From assembly GCA_913777665.1 (NCBI GenBank), contig CAJYTF010000017.1, forward strand, positions 1-64,000: a DNA stretch of 64,000 nt. The letters are read 5' to 3'. This DNA is from an uncultured Myroides sp. (GTDB lineage Bacteria > Bacteroidota > Bacteroidia > Flavobacteriales > Flavobacteriaceae). A program made the position numbers and the translations under genes. Shown here one piece after another: positions 9,278 through 18,783 of the stretch (positions are counted from its first letter, which is position 1; each line of letters starts with the position of its first letter). The notes under the pieces were generated by a model. That model worked only from the letters and a program-made list of their open reading frames with translations. It had not been told where the DNA came from and searched no databases.

Positions 9278-9738
9278 TGAATTCTGAAAAAGCATATATC
9301 GACATAAAAAATTATCTGCCGCATTTACAGCCTATGTTAATGGTTGATGCTATTGAACATATATGTTTGGAACGAGTTTTAACGCATTTTGAAATAAAAG
9401 CCGACTGTATTTTTATTGAAGATAATTGTTTGTCTGCTTCGGGATTGATCGAAAACGCAGCGCAAACCTGTTCATCAATTTCAGGGCAGCATTATTTTGA
9501 TAAAGAACCATCGGCAGAATCTCAAGGAAATCCGGGGATTTTAGGTTTTATAAGTTCGATCAAAAAAATTACCATTCATAAATTGCCCGAAATAGGAACA
9601 AAAATTCAAACCGAAGCCAATTTGGTTGCACAGGTTCAAATGCCCGAATATTCCATTTGCACGTTAAAAGTTACTGCATATCATTTAGATACGTTATTTT
9701 TGGAAGGCGAAATGAATTTATTCTTACAAAAAAATTAA
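9274..9738 (+). CDS. Second hotdog-fold dehydratase-like protein
   Basis: 154 residues. The start at 9274 gives a standard ATGA overlap with the previous gene; a longer frame from 9217 would overlap it by about 60 bp and is unlikely. LPHLQPMLMVDAIEHI and IENAAQTCSSISG match the hotdog dehydratase pattern, though the usual conserved Arg/His of P(H)R is replaced (HLQP). With its neighbour it may form the heterodimeric dehydratase known from aryl-polyene systems (ApeI/ApeP type). That pairing is inference. Confidence 0.75.
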   Translation: MMNSEKAYIDIKNYLPHLQPMLMVDAIEHICLERVLTHFEIKADCIFIEDNCLSASGLIENAAQTCSSISGQHYFDKEPSAESQGNPGILGFISSIKKITIHKLPEIGTKIQTEANLVAQVQMPEYSICTLKVTAYHLDTLFLEGEMNLFLQKN

Positions 9739-9739
9739 G

Positions 9740-10141
9740 ATGAAGAAGAACGAAGTACCACAAGACGATAGTCCTTTAAAAAGGAAAAACATTAACGAAA
9801 TGGTTTATGCGGTTGATGATGACGGAAAATTTGTAAGTGTGCAAAGTTCCGGCTGGGAAGCAAAAACTGTGGTTCAGCACGAGAATTTAGAAGTATTGGA
9901 TCAGCGTATTCAGCAGGCTTTAAACGATGTAAAAGCAGGCAAAGTAAGCCCGATTGTTTATTATATGGAATTAAACCGTATGGACTGGCAAACGCTGGCA
10001 GGTTATGTTGGTAAATGGACATTCTTTGTAAAACGTCATGCAAAACCAAACGTTTTTAAAAACCTAAACACCAAAACACTTCAAAAATATGCCGATGTTT
10101 TCGGTATTTCTTTAACCGATTTACAAAATTTTAAAGGATAA
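9740..10141 (+). CDS. Conserved flexirubin-cluster protein of unknown function
   Basis: 133 residues, soluble, with no signal peptide or membrane segment. The N-terminal 30 residues are charged and probably flexible. The C-terminal half (NTKTLQKYADVFGISLTDLQ) looks like a small helical bundle resembling a degenerate helix-turn-helix. The middle (YYMELNRMDWQTLAGYVG) is amphipathic. It is packed tightly between the dehydratase and the BtrH-like gene (1-bp and 0-bp spacing), so it probably works with them. I do not assign a function. Confidence 0.65.
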   Translation: MKKNEVPQDDSPLKRKNINEMVYAVDDDGKFVSVQSSGWEAKTVVQHENLEVLDQRIQQALNDVKAGKVSPIVYYMELNRMDWQTLAGYVGKWTFFVKRHAKPNVFKNLNTKTLQKYADVFGISLTDLQNFKG

Positions 10142-11137
10142 ATGCAGGCGGATTTTCAACACAAACAAGCAGCACATTGTGAAAATGGTGCTATTGTAAA
10201 TTTATTGGGTAACAAAGGCTTTAAAATATCAGAACCTATGGCGTTTGGCTTGGGCTCTGGTTTGTTTTTTGTTTACTTACCATTTCTTAAAATAAATCAT
10301 TCGCCTGGAATTTCGTACAGACCCATGCCTGGTAAAATTTTTAACCGCATGGCAAAGCGCTTGGGTATAAAAGTACAGCGTTTAAAATTTTCCGATTCAA
10401 AGAAAGCACAGCAAAAGTTAGATGAAAATCTGGCAAAAAATATTCCTACGGGTTTGGTAGTAGGTGTTTACAATTTACCTTATTTTCCAGACGAATACCG
10501 CTTTCATTTCAATGCACACAACATTGTGGTTTTTGGTAAAGAAAATGGTAACTATTTAATTAGCGATTCGGTTATGGATTATACCGTTTCACTAAATGAA
10601 GACGAATTGGAAAAAGTGCGTTACGCCAAAGGCGCATTGGCTCCGAAAGGACATTTATACTATCCTGTTTCTGTTCCCGATACCATGGATTTGACAAATC
10701 CTATTAAAAAAGCCATACAACAAACCTGTAATGATATGTTAGCGCCCGTGCCACTTGTAGGTGTAAAAGCTATACGTTGGGTAGCAAAAGACATTTTAAA
10801 ATGGCATAAAAAGCTGGGTGTTGCAAAAACAAATTACAATTTGGCTAATATGATCCGTATGCAAGAAGAAATTGGTACAGGCGGCGGCGGTTTTCGCTTT
10901 ATTTACGCTGCTTTTTTGCAGGAAGCCGGTGAATATTTAAAAAATCAGGAATTGTTGAATCTTTCGCAAGAAATGGCTTTAATTGGCGATAAATGGCGTG
11001 ATTTTGCCTTAGAAGCATCGCGTGTGGTAAAAAAGCGCAGCAATACCGAAAATGTGTATCAAGTACTTTCTAACGATTTAATGAAATTGGCAGATATGGA
11101 AGAAGCCTTTTTTAAGAAATTGAAAAAAGCCGTGTAA
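10142..11137 (+). CDS. BtrH N-terminal domain protein (probable ACP-dependent acyltransferase)
   Basis: 331 residues. The N-terminal half (residues 1-180) resembles the BtrH/papain-like fold, with HCENGAIVNLL carrying a Cys-containing motif at residues 12-14 and a distal FHFNAHNIVVFG His. The C-terminal part is helical (DUF4872-like). BtrH of butirosin synthesis moves an acyl group from an ACP to an amine, so a similar transfer of the aryl polyene from ACP to a resorcinol hydroxyl is an attractive inference. The gene begins directly after the previous stop and ends 1 bp before the ABC ATPase. Confidence 0.7.
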   Translation: MQADFQHKQAAHCENGAIVNLLGNKGFKISEPMAFGLGSGLFFVYLPFLKINHSPGISYRPMPGKIFNRMAKRLGIKVQRLKFSDSKKAQQKLDENLAKNIPTGLVVGVYNLPYFPDEYRFHFNAHNIVVFGKENGNYLISDSVMDYTVSLNEDELEKVRYAKGALAPKGHLYYPVSVPDTMDLTNPIKKAIQQTCNDMLAPVPLVGVKAIRWVAKDILKWHKKLGVAKTNYNLANMIRMQEEIGTGGGGFRFIYAAFLQEAGEYLKNQELLNLSQEMALIGDKWRDFALEASRVVKKRSNTENVYQVLSNDLMKLADMEEAFFKKLKKAV

Positions 11138-11138
11138 A

Positions 11139-11888
11139 ATGCAGTCAATCATCAAGATACAAAATATATCGAAACAATATAAAGGTGCCGATTTTCAATC
11201 GCTAAACAATGTGGTTTTAAACATTCCGCAACAATCGGTTTTTGGATTGTTAGGACCAAACGGAGCCGGAAAAACAACTTTGATTTCTATTTTGTGCGGA
11301 ATCATTCAACCTACTTTAGGCAGTTACGAAATCAACGGAATATCAAACAAAAACACATCATCAATAAAAAATATAATTGGTGTGGTTCCACAAGAATACG
11401 CCTTGTACCCTACCCTAACAGCTTATGAAAATCTAATGTATTTTGGCAGTTTGTACAATGTATCAAAAGCAGATTTAAAAGCAAAAATTCCCGAATTTTT
11501 AATTCATTTAGGATTAGAAAACTTCATGCACAAGAAAATACAAACGTTTTCGGGTGGAATGAAGCGCAGAGTAAATTTAATAGCCGGTATTTTGCACAAC
11601 CCAAAAGTGTTGTTTTTAGATGAACCTACGGTTGGTGTTGATGTACAGTCGCGCGCCACGATAATCGATTATTTAAAACTGTTGAACCAGCAAGGAACAA
11701 CCATTGTTTACACATCGCATTTAATGGCAGAAGCACAAGATTTTTGTACCGATATTGCCATTATAGACCAAGGCAGCGTTTTTGTTCAGGGAACACCAAA
11801 AGAACTCATTGAAAATGTGCCAAATGCAAATAGTTTAGAAGAAGTTTTTATTGAATTAACCGGTAAAAAATTACGCGATGTGGTTTAA
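11139..11888 (+). CDS. ABC transporter ATP-binding protein
   Basis: A 249-residue ATPase with Walker A GPNGAGKTT (residues 39-47), Q-loop VPQEYALYPTL, signature FSGGMKRR, Walker B and DEPTVGVD, and the switch His in TSHLMAEA. It pairs with an ABC-2 permease, almost certainly the one at 18848, for pigment or precursor export. Its last codons include ATGTGGTTTAAAT at 11878-11890, identical to the first 13 bp of that permease gene. This suggests the two genes once overlapped and were later separated. Confidence 0.92.
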   Translation: MQSIIKIQNISKQYKGADFQSLNNVVLNIPQQSVFGLLGPNGAGKTTLISILCGIIQPTLGSYEINGISNKNTSSIKNIIGVVPQEYALYPTLTAYENLMYFGSLYNVSKADLKAKIPEFLIHLGLENFMHKKIQTFSGGMKRRVNLIAGILHNPKVLFLDEPTVGVDVQSRATIIDYLKLLNQQGTTIVYTSHLMAEAQDFCTDIAIIDQGSVFVQGTPKELIENVPNANSLEEVFIELTGKKLRDVV

Positions 11889-11986
11889 ATATTTTAGACT
11901 TGCGCCGTATTTTACAAGATTGTTTTCCAAATAAAGATTAACAGAATTGAAGAGCCAAAAGCGGCTATGTTTTCCAAAAAAAAATC

Positions 11987-11994
11987 TATTTTTG
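11987..11994 (+). promoter_or_regulatory. -7 box for darA-darB
   Basis: TATTTTTG fits TAnnTTTG and lies 19 bp before the darA start, giving the DarAB unit its own promoter. A TTTT lies in place of the -33 TTTG. Confidence 0.45.
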
Positions 11995-12013
11995 TATAAA
12001 GTGATTCCGATTT

Positions 12014-12919
12014 ATGCCGAAGAAAATATTAGTACTATATTACAGTCAAACAGGACAATTAAAGGACATCGTAAAAAATATCGCAAAACCTTTTGAACAA
12101 TTAAAGGATTCATATACTGTTACGTATTACGAAATTAAAATGGAAAAAGATTTTGCTTTTCCATGGCAAAGTGAAGTTTTTTATGATACTTTTCCGGAAA
12201 CGTATAGGCAAATTCCAAGAGCCATTTTACCACCTCCTGAAGAAGTGCTTAATCAAAAATTTGATCTAATATTATTTGGCTACCAAGTTTGGTTTTTAAC
12301 TCCGTCTATACCCATTATTTCTTTTCTTAAAAGTGCGTATGCTGCGCAAATAATGGCTAATACGCCCGTTATAACAGTTTCTGCTACCAGAAATATGTGG
12401 ATGCTTTCTCAAGAAAAACTTAAAATTCATTTACAACGTTTGCAAGCAAAACTTGTGGGTAATATAGCTTTGGTTGATCGTCATGACAATTACACAAGCG
12501 TAATAACTATATTAAATTGGATGCAAACCGGCAATAAAGAACAGAAAAAACCATTTCCTAACGCAGGTGTTTCTGATGCAGAAATTGCAACCGCCGATAA
12601 ATATGGAATGATTATTGAAAAGTACGTTTCGCAAGATAATTATAATGGGCTGCAAAATGAACTTGTTAAGAACGGAGCAGTAGAAATACGACCATTTCTT
12701 ATAAAAGTTGAAACCGTAGGTAATAAGCTTTTCACTGTATTTTCGGGAATTATTCTTAAAAAACCTGAAAAAAGAAAATTTTGGGTGGGCGTTTATAAAT
12801 TTTACCTAATGGCTGCAATATGGGTAATTTCGCCTATTGTTTTGATTATCTATAATTTAACAACTCCCATTTTTTGGTGGAAGAGAAAAAAACAAATTAA
12901 ATATTATCAAGGACTATAA
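12014..12919 (+). CDS. darA: Dialkylresorcinol condensing enzyme DarA (flavodoxin-like)
   Basis: 301 residues. The N terminus KKILVLYYSQTGQLKDI is a flavodoxin-type phosphate-binding loop, and a C-terminal hydrophobic segment (about 262-288) anchors it to the membrane. Proteins of this shape beside a FabH-like enzyme are annotated as DarA. In dialkylresorcinol synthesis DarB joins two chains into a cyclohexanedione and DarA aromatises the ring, so a flavin-dependent oxidation fits. The start is 14 bp upstream-spaced from darB. The unit is preceded by its own promoter and followed by a terminator at 14136. Confidence 0.82.
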   Translation: MPKKILVLYYSQTGQLKDIVKNIAKPFEQLKDSYTVTYYEIKMEKDFAFPWQSEVFYDTFPETYRQIPRAILPPPEEVLNQKFDLILFGYQVWFLTPSIPIISFLKSAYAAQIMANTPVITVSATRNMWMLSQEKLKIHLQRLQAKLVGNIALVDRHDNYTSVITILNWMQTGNKEQKKPFPNAGVSDAEIATADKYGMIIEKYVSQDNYNGLQNELVKNGAVEIRPFLIKVETVGNKLFTVFSGIILKKPEKRKFWVGVYKFYLMAAIWVISPIVLIIYNLTTPIFWWKRKKQIKYYQGL

Positions 12920-12933
12920 AAAAGAAAATTATA

Positions 12934-14073
12934 ATGAGTAACGTTTATATCACAAAAGCATCAACCTATCTACCCAATAATCCTGTTTCAAATGATGAAA
13001 TGGAACAATATTTAGGCTTGGTGAATAATAAAACATCGAAGGCAAGACCTCTTATTTTAAGGAATAACGGCATAAAAACACGGTATTATGCGTTAGATAA
13101 AAATCAAAATCCTACGCATACTAATGCAGAAATTACCGCTTTAGCAGTTGAAGGTCTTTTCGACGAAAACTTTAAAAAAGAAGATATGGAGTTGCTTTCT
13201 TGCGGCACCACTTCGGCAGATCAAATTCAGCCTTCGCACGCGTCTATGGTTCATGGCGTTTTAAAACCGTGTAAATCAATTGGTATCAATACTTCTATGG
13301 GGCTTTGTAATGCTGGTATGAACGCCTTAAACTATGGTTTTTTGTCGGTAAAAGCAGGTGCTACAGAAAATGCAATCTGTGTGGGTTCCGAGCGTTTTTC
13401 GTCTTGGATGACCGCTGATAAATTCAACCATGAAGTTGAAAATTTAAAATTATTAGAAGAAAAACCCATTGTAGCTTTTAAAAGAGAATTTTTAAGATGG
13501 ATGCTATCCGATGGTGCAGGTGCATTTCTATTGGAAAATAAGCCGAGAGAAGGAAGCCTGAATTTAAAAATTGAATGGATTGATTTTCACTCATTCGCCC
13601 ACGAAATTGAAGCATGTATGTATTCTGGTTGCGAAAAACAAGAAGACGGAAGCCTGAAATCTTGGGCAGATTATCCTTCAGATGAATGGTTGAAACAATC
13701 TTTATTCGCATTAAAACAAGATACCCGTTTGTTGGATGAATTTATTTTGAAAAAAGGTGCCCAGGCTTTAAGAGCTTCGTTCGATAAACACCAAATTCAA
13801 CCAGAAGACATGGATTATGTTTTGGCACACATTTCTTCCAACTACTTTAAAGACGGTTTAAGAGAAGAATTTGCAAATGTTGGTTTAGATTTCCCTGTAG
13901 AAAAATGGTATTATAACTTATCAGAAGTTGGAAATATCGGTGCAGGATCAATCTTCATTGTAACCGAAGAATTAATGAATTCCGGTAAGCTTAAAAAAGG
14001 AGAAAAAGTATTGCTATGCGTACCAGAAAGTGGCAGATTTGCTTATTCTTGTGCATTGTTAACCGTATGCTAA
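12934..14073 (+). CDS. darB: Beta-ketoacyl-ACP synthase III DarB (dialkylresorcinol formation)
   Basis: 379 residues of the FabH fold. The likely nucleophile is C125 in MGLCNAGMN, with catalytic His in LAHISS and Asn in EVGNIGAGS. Adjacent to darA, it should condense a 3-oxoacyl thioester with a second acyl chain and cyclise the product to the resorcinol skeleton. It is a close paralogue of the enzyme at 7705, with the same N-terminal signature LPNNPVSNDEME. A strong terminator follows 60 bp after the stop. Confidence 0.85.
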   Translation: MSNVYITKASTYLPNNPVSNDEMEQYLGLVNNKTSKARPLILRNNGIKTRYYALDKNQNPTHTNAEITALAVEGLFDENFKKEDMELLSCGTTSADQIQPSHASMVHGVLKPCKSIGINTSMGLCNAGMNALNYGFLSVKAGATENAICVGSERFSSWMTADKFNHEVENLKLLEEKPIVAFKREFLRWMLSDGAGAFLLENKPREGSLNLKIEWIDFHSFAHEIEACMYSGCEKQEDGSLKSWADYPSDEWLKQSLFALKQDTRLLDEFILKKGAQALRASFDKHQIQPEDMDYVLAHISSNYFKDGLREEFANVGLDFPVEKWYYNLSEVGNIGAGSIFIVTEELMNSGKLKKGEKVLLCVPESGRFAYSCALLTVC

Positions 14074-14135
14074 TCTTATAACATAGCAACAATTTTATGC
14101 GTTTCGTGCTAAGTTAATCTAAAATTTTTAAACAA

Positions 14136-14171
14136 AATCCTTTGGTTAGTAAGCCGAAGGATTTTTTTTTA
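14136..14171 (+). terminator. Rho-independent terminator after darB
   Basis: AATCCTTTGG (14136-14145) pairs with CCGAAGGATT (14154-14163) with one G-T pair, followed by a run of T. The left part AACAAAATCCTTTGG recurs in the terminator at 18784. Confidence 0.85.
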
Positions 14172-14236
14172 ATATGTGAATTTTTAGTTTATTAAATATG
14201 TTTTTTTGTATTTTCATAAAATTAATTGTTGTTAAT

Positions 14237-14821
14237 ATGAAAAAATTTCTTCTTTTATTTACTGTACTTACTGTAATTGTAGCTTGCAACAAAGACGACC
14301 AAGCGCCACAACCAGAACCACAAATAGCCGAAATAGACAAGCTGCCACCTGCAACCCAAACCGGAGCTAACAAAGTGGGTTGTTTGGTTAATGGGAAGGC
14401 TTTTTTACCCAGTGGAACAAGATGAGGCGGGGGTAACCCTAACCCTTATTGTGGTTATTATCATGATAATTTAACATTGAAATTTTCTATTATAAGAAAT
14501 GAAAACAATACTTCAATGCAAGGAACAGAATCAATTACAATTTACAATAATAATCTAATTTTAGAAGAGGGCAAAAAATATATTTTAAAGACAAATTCAA
14601 GTAATAATTCAGGAAGTTATATTCACTATACAAATATTGTTAATCCAGATAGCTATGAAACCGACAACAATAATACAGGCGAACTTCATATAATCAAATT
14701 AGATAAAGAAAAAAACATAATATCGGGTACATTCTGGTTTGATGCTGTTAATGAGCAAGGTAAAAAAGTAGAAATCCGCCATGGGCGTTTTGACATGAAG
14801 TTTGAAGGCTGGGCTGGATAA
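14237..14821 (+). pseudogene. Lipoprotein pseudogene, nonsense mutation
   Basis: A small lipoprotein gene (signal peptide MKKFLLLFTVLTVIVAC, lipobox Cys at residue 17) broken by an in-frame TGA at 14423-14425. The same frame continues downstream (NPNPYCGYYHDN, then LDKEKNIISGTFWFDAVNEQ) to 14821. Its neighbour at 14956 aligns throughout and is intact (FLPEGQLTGSINPYCGYYHN), so one substitution to TGA explains the break. A longer start at 14198 is unlikely because the signal peptide begins at 14237. Function is unknown. Confidence 0.82.
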
Positions 14822-14955
14822 GGTATTATTAAACAAATTAGCAATAATGCCAAGTATTGTAAATTAAAAAAATAATTTGAAGTTTTATTTATTAAAGTTT
14901 TGATTTTTAGTTAAATATTTACTAAATTAGGTTTCCAATTAAAATTACTTTCATT

Positions 14956-15534
14956 ATGAAAAAATTACTTCTTTTATTTGCTGCCCTTACATTCTTTCTT
15001 TCTTGTAATAAAGACGACGAGCCTTCTCCTGAACCACAAATAGCCGAAATAGACAAGTTGCCACCACCTACCCAAACAGGTGCCAACAAAGTAGGCTGCT
15101 TGGTTAACGGTAAAGCTTTTTTGCCTGAAGGACAACTAACTGGTAGTATAAACCCTTATTGCGGATATTATCATAACACATTTTCTTTGGTATTCAGAAA
15201 AGTAAAAAATAATGATAACAAAACAGGAAATGGTACAGAAGCTGTAGCTATATACAGCTCTGATATAATTCTCGAAGAGAATAAAACTTATATACTGAAA
15301 CTTGATAATACTAATCATTCAGCATTATATGATATTACAAGCAATTCTAATTTCGACACTTATGAAACCACTAATGAGGTAAATGGCGAACTTCATATAA
15401 CCAAATTAGATAAAGAAAAAAACATAATATCGGGTACATTCTGGTTTGATGCGGTAAACGAACAAGGTAAAAAAGTTGAAATTCGCGAAGGGCGTTTTGA
15501 TATGAAGTTTGAAGGCTGGGCTGGTAAAAAATAA
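14956..15534 (+). CDS. Lipoprotein, intact paralogue of the upstream pseudogene
   Basis: 192 residues with a lipoprotein signal (LLLFAALTFFLSCNKDD, Cys 17) followed by an acidic/Pro linker (EPSPEPQIAEIDKLPPPTQ). The globular part has NGKAF and GELHITKLDKEKNIISGTFWFDAV, a pattern seen in Bacteroidota outer-surface lipoproteins with a beta-sandwich core. It lies just upstream of a large secreted esterase-like protein and may act with it at the cell surface. I do not recognise a named family. Confidence 0.8.
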   Translation: MKKLLLLFAALTFFLSCNKDDEPSPEPQIAEIDKLPPPTQTGANKVGCLVNGKAFLPEGQLTGSINPYCGYYHNTFSLVFRKVKNNDNKTGNGTEAVAIYSSDIILEENKTYILKLDNTNHSALYDITSNSNFDTYETTNEVNGELHITKLDKEKNIISGTFWFDAVNEQGKKVEIREGRFDMKFEGWAGKK

Positions 15535-15561
15535 AATTAATAATCACTAAATACAATTTTT

Positions 15562-18500
15562 ATGAACAAAATTTTACGCAAAATAGCATTTATGCTATTA
15601 TTGGGTACGGGGTTTTACGCCCATGCCCAAGAAGAAGTTAATACTTCGTTCTATGAAAATCAAGAGATGCGGTACAGCCAGTTAAATCCTGCGAATATAC
15701 CCACCGGTATTTTATACGAAGCCGGTTTTCCGTTTACAAACATCGAAACTTTTAATGGCACTGTTTTACCCGATTCTGTTTATGTAAACGGCGGTACGGT
15801 AAAAAGTATTTACAAAACCATTATTTCAAGTATTTTAAACGAAAACAATCCTAGGCTGGTAGAACTTGCAGCGCCAGATGAATACGAAGAAGAATGGTTT
15901 AATGCCCGCAATGCAAATGAAGTAATTTTATCGGGAATGCTGTTTAAATACAATCTGTTTAAAGAAGATGCTTATCAACAAGAACAGATTACAATAAACG
16001 GCTCAGGAGCTTTGATAGATGTACCAGGGCAAAACCCTTACACCGAAGGTTTTACCGTTGGTATTGCACCAGGCTTTAATACCTTTTACGGAAAAGAAAT
16101 GAATGTAAAGCTACCGGCATCTCTTTTTAAAACCAACCTTCAAGATCAAATCGAGATTATAGAAATAGATTTTGGCGATGGAAAAGGTTTTAGGACTGTA
16201 CAGCTTAATCAAGCAATTCCGGTTACTTATACCACTGCGGGTAGTAAAGAATGGCGCTACAAAATTCGCCTTGCGGGTGGTTTTATTTTAGACAGTCGTA
16301 CAAAGATTGATATTATCGATTGGACAAATCCTATACCCATTGCAGGCAGTACGTTTTGCTCGCCATTCAACTCTACAAGAAAAATTACAGCTGCCAAATC
16401 GCATTTAGGCGAGTATGGCGAATTAAACTTAACCATTCGCTGTTCGGCCGACGGTATCATTAACAACCCGCTAATCGTGGTTGAAGGGTTTGATATTGGT
16501 AACTTGTTTGATCCTGAAAATAAATACGGAACTACAACTATTGAAAGTTTTAGAAGTTCAGTATTAGGTACAGAATTAAATGGTTTATTATTTAATGCAG
16601 GTAGAGAATACGATATTATTTATGTAGATTGGATTAATGGTATGGATTATATGGAGCGTAACGCCTTTGCATTAGAAGAAGCCATTAACTGGGTCAATGC
16701 CGTGAAACAGGGTAATGAACCTAACGTTATTATAGGGCAAAGTATGGGTGGTGTTGTAACGCGTTTAGCATTAACCAATATGGAAAACAATAACGAAGAG
16801 CACGATGCTAATTTGTTTATTTCGCACGATGCACCACATCAAGGAGCAAACATTCCAGATAGTTACCAATTTATGTACCGCCACTTAACACAGATGTACG
16901 TTAAAGTAAAGTCAGGTACCCGATTTTTTAATTTAAAGCTAATTTCTACAGACCTTATTAATAAAATGAACGGTGTAGCAGGTATGCTGGATCAACCTGG
17001 GGCAAAACAATTATTAAGATATTGGGTTGCGGGTGATTACAGTTATGATAATTCATCACACTATAACTTTTATACAAATTTAAGAGCAATGAATAATAAT
17101 GGTGGGTATCCTGTCTTAACAAGAAATATTGCCTTAAGTAACGGAAGTGAATGTGGTGCAACCCAACACAACATTCAACCGAATGATTATTTACTAAAAA
17201 CGTATTTTAGCAATAAACCAACTTTATTAAGTGATGTTATAGGTAGTGCAATTGGTCCAATTGCAGGTGCTTTTGGTGGGTGGTTATTTAAAGATTGGAA
17301 TGTTTTCCTAACAGGTTTAAAAGCCTCAATATCATCAAACAAAAAACTTACGTTAGATTTATGGGCTAAATCAATGAGCGAATATGCCGGATTACAACAG
17401 CACGTGTATCACGCAGATTTAAAATACAGCCAAAAAATTCTGGGTGTTATACCAGATAATACGAATATCTTTCATAAGGATGCCCATTCACGTTCCGGAA
17501 CAGAATTTAGTCATTTTGGTGGTGGAAATTTCCAAATTTATAACGACACCAACGCAAGTGAAACTGCTGAATTTAATTTTACAGAAACAATATTAATATT
17601 TAATCTTGAATTTAACCTTAAGCCAAGGTTTAACTTTATACCAACAACAAGTGGTTTAGACATTGGTAAATATAATCATATTATTGGTGGAAACAACCTT
17701 AAAGCAAGTTATGTAGGTGCTAACCCACCAACAGGAATTTATTCTTCACCATTTGCTAATTTCTCAACCGATTTTAATCCAATAAACGATAATTATCATA
17801 ATTACCGTCATATAACTTTTAACCCAAGAAATGGTACATGGCTTGCTAACGAATTAAATGCAGCTAGAAATCCAAATAATACTCCAACAACAACTGATTG
17901 TTCGTTTTATTGTGGTTTAACAGAAATAACAGGTTCTGATTTTATTTGTGACGGAGCAAATTACACGTACAGTATTCCTGAATTAGCAGGAGCTACTATC
18001 AATTGGTCTGTAAGTGGCTTACAAATAGTTTCAGGACAAAATACTGCCAATTTGGTTGTAAAGGATAATGGTGGCTTTAATGTAAAAAGTATTGCTGTTA
18101 CTATTTCTTCAAATACTTGTGGTTCCATAACATTAAATAAATCTATTTATTCTGGTGTTCCTACTATGTTTGGTAATATATCTGGATGGAATATCATTCA
18201 AACAAATGGTAATCAACAATTCAGTTTTCCCCTGACATATACTGCACCTAATGCTACCGGAGCAACATATTATGAATGGGATTTCGATCCTATAGATTTT
18301 GTTCCAGTTCCATATTTAGGTGCACCTACCACAATTCCAAATAATTGGGAGATATTGGAATCTACATCTGATAAAAATAAAATTAGTGTTAGGTCAAATT
18401 TACATACAAACGGACAGATAAAAGTACGCGCTTGTAATGAATGCGGATGTTCAGCTTACACTACTCTAAATGTTACTCATCAGCATAACCAAGGAACTCC

Positions 18501-18762
18501 AGGGTTTGAAATTGCGCCTAATCCAACAACAGGTGATGTATTAAATATTATGCGAGCTGATGGTGCACCTACACTTGAATTCCCAGGAAACCGTACAGAT
18601 GTTTTTATATATAATTTACAAGCACAAAGAGTACATCAATTTGAAATAACAAGTATAGGTGGAAACACAAATGTAGCTCATTTAGCAAATGGTATTTACA
18701 GGGTACATATCGATATGAAAAACGGAGAATTTGAAGTGCTGAATTTACAGATTTCACGATAA
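15562..18762 (+). CDS. Secreted esterase/lipase-like protein with T9SS sorting tail
   Basis: 1066 residues with a Sec signal peptide (residues 1-22, AHAQ). The centre carries the alpha/beta-hydrolase nucleophile elbow GQSMGG (S394), followed by SHDAPHQGANIP. This suggests a lipase or esterase of the PGAP1/triacylglycerol-lipase type. A PKD-like Ig module lies around 790-860 (CDGANYTYSIPELAGATINWSV). The last 80 residues (FEIAPNPTTGDVLNI ... GIYRVHI) match a type A T9SS C-terminal sorting domain, so it is secreted through the outer membrane. Substrate unknown. It lies inside the segment that splits the ABC exporter. Confidence 0.8.
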   Translation: MNKILRKIAFMLLLGTGFYAHAQEEVNTSFYENQEMRYSQLNPANIPTGILYEAGFPFTNIETFNGTVLPDSVYVNGGTVKSIYKTIISSILNENNPRLVELAAPDEYEEEWFNARNANEVILSGMLFKYNLFKEDAYQQEQITINGSGALIDVPGQNPYTEGFTVGIAPGFNTFYGKEMNVKLPASLFKTNLQDQIEIIEIDFGDGKGFRTVQLNQAIPVTYTTAGSKEWRYKIRLAGGFILDSRTKIDIIDWTNPIPIAGSTFCSPFNSTRKITAAKSHLGEYGELNLTIRCSADGIINNPLIVVEGFDIGNLFDPENKYGTTTIESFRSSVLGTELNGLLFNAGREYDIIYVDWINGMDYMERNAFALEEAINWVNAVKQGNEPNVIIGQSMGGVVTRLALTNMENNNEEHDANLFISHDAPHQGANIPDSYQFMYRHLTQMYVKVKSGTRFFNLKLISTDLINKMNGVAGMLDQPGAKQLLRYWVAGDYSYDNSSHYNFYTNLRAMNNNGGYPVLTRNIALSNGSECGATQHNIQPNDYLLKTYFSNKPTLLSDVIGSAIGPIAGAFGGWLFKDWNVFLTGLKASISSNKKLTLDLWAKSMSEYAGLQQHVYHADLKYSQKILGVIPDNTNIFHKDAHSRSGTEFSHFGGGNFQIYNDTNASETAEFNFTETILIFNLEFNLKPRFNFIPTTSGLDIGKYNHIIGGNNLKASYVGANPPTGIYSSPFANFSTDFNPINDNYHNYRHITFNPRNGTWLANELNAARNPNNTPTTTDCSFYCGLTEITGSDFICDGANYTYSIPELAGATINWSVSGLQIVSGQNTANLVVKDNGGFNVKSIAVTISSNTCGSITLNKSIYSGVPTMFGNISGWNIIQTNGNQQFSFPLTYTAPNATGATYYEWDFDPIDFVPVPYLGAPTTIPNNWEILESTSDKNKISVRSNLHTNGQIKVRACNECGCSAYTTLNVTHQHNQGTPGFEIAPNPTTGDVLNIMRADGAPTLEFPGNRTDVFIYNLQAQRVHQFEITSIGGNTNVAHLANGIYRVHIDMKNGEFEVLNLQISR

Positions 18763-18783
18763 TTTTAATCTAATATTTTTTAA

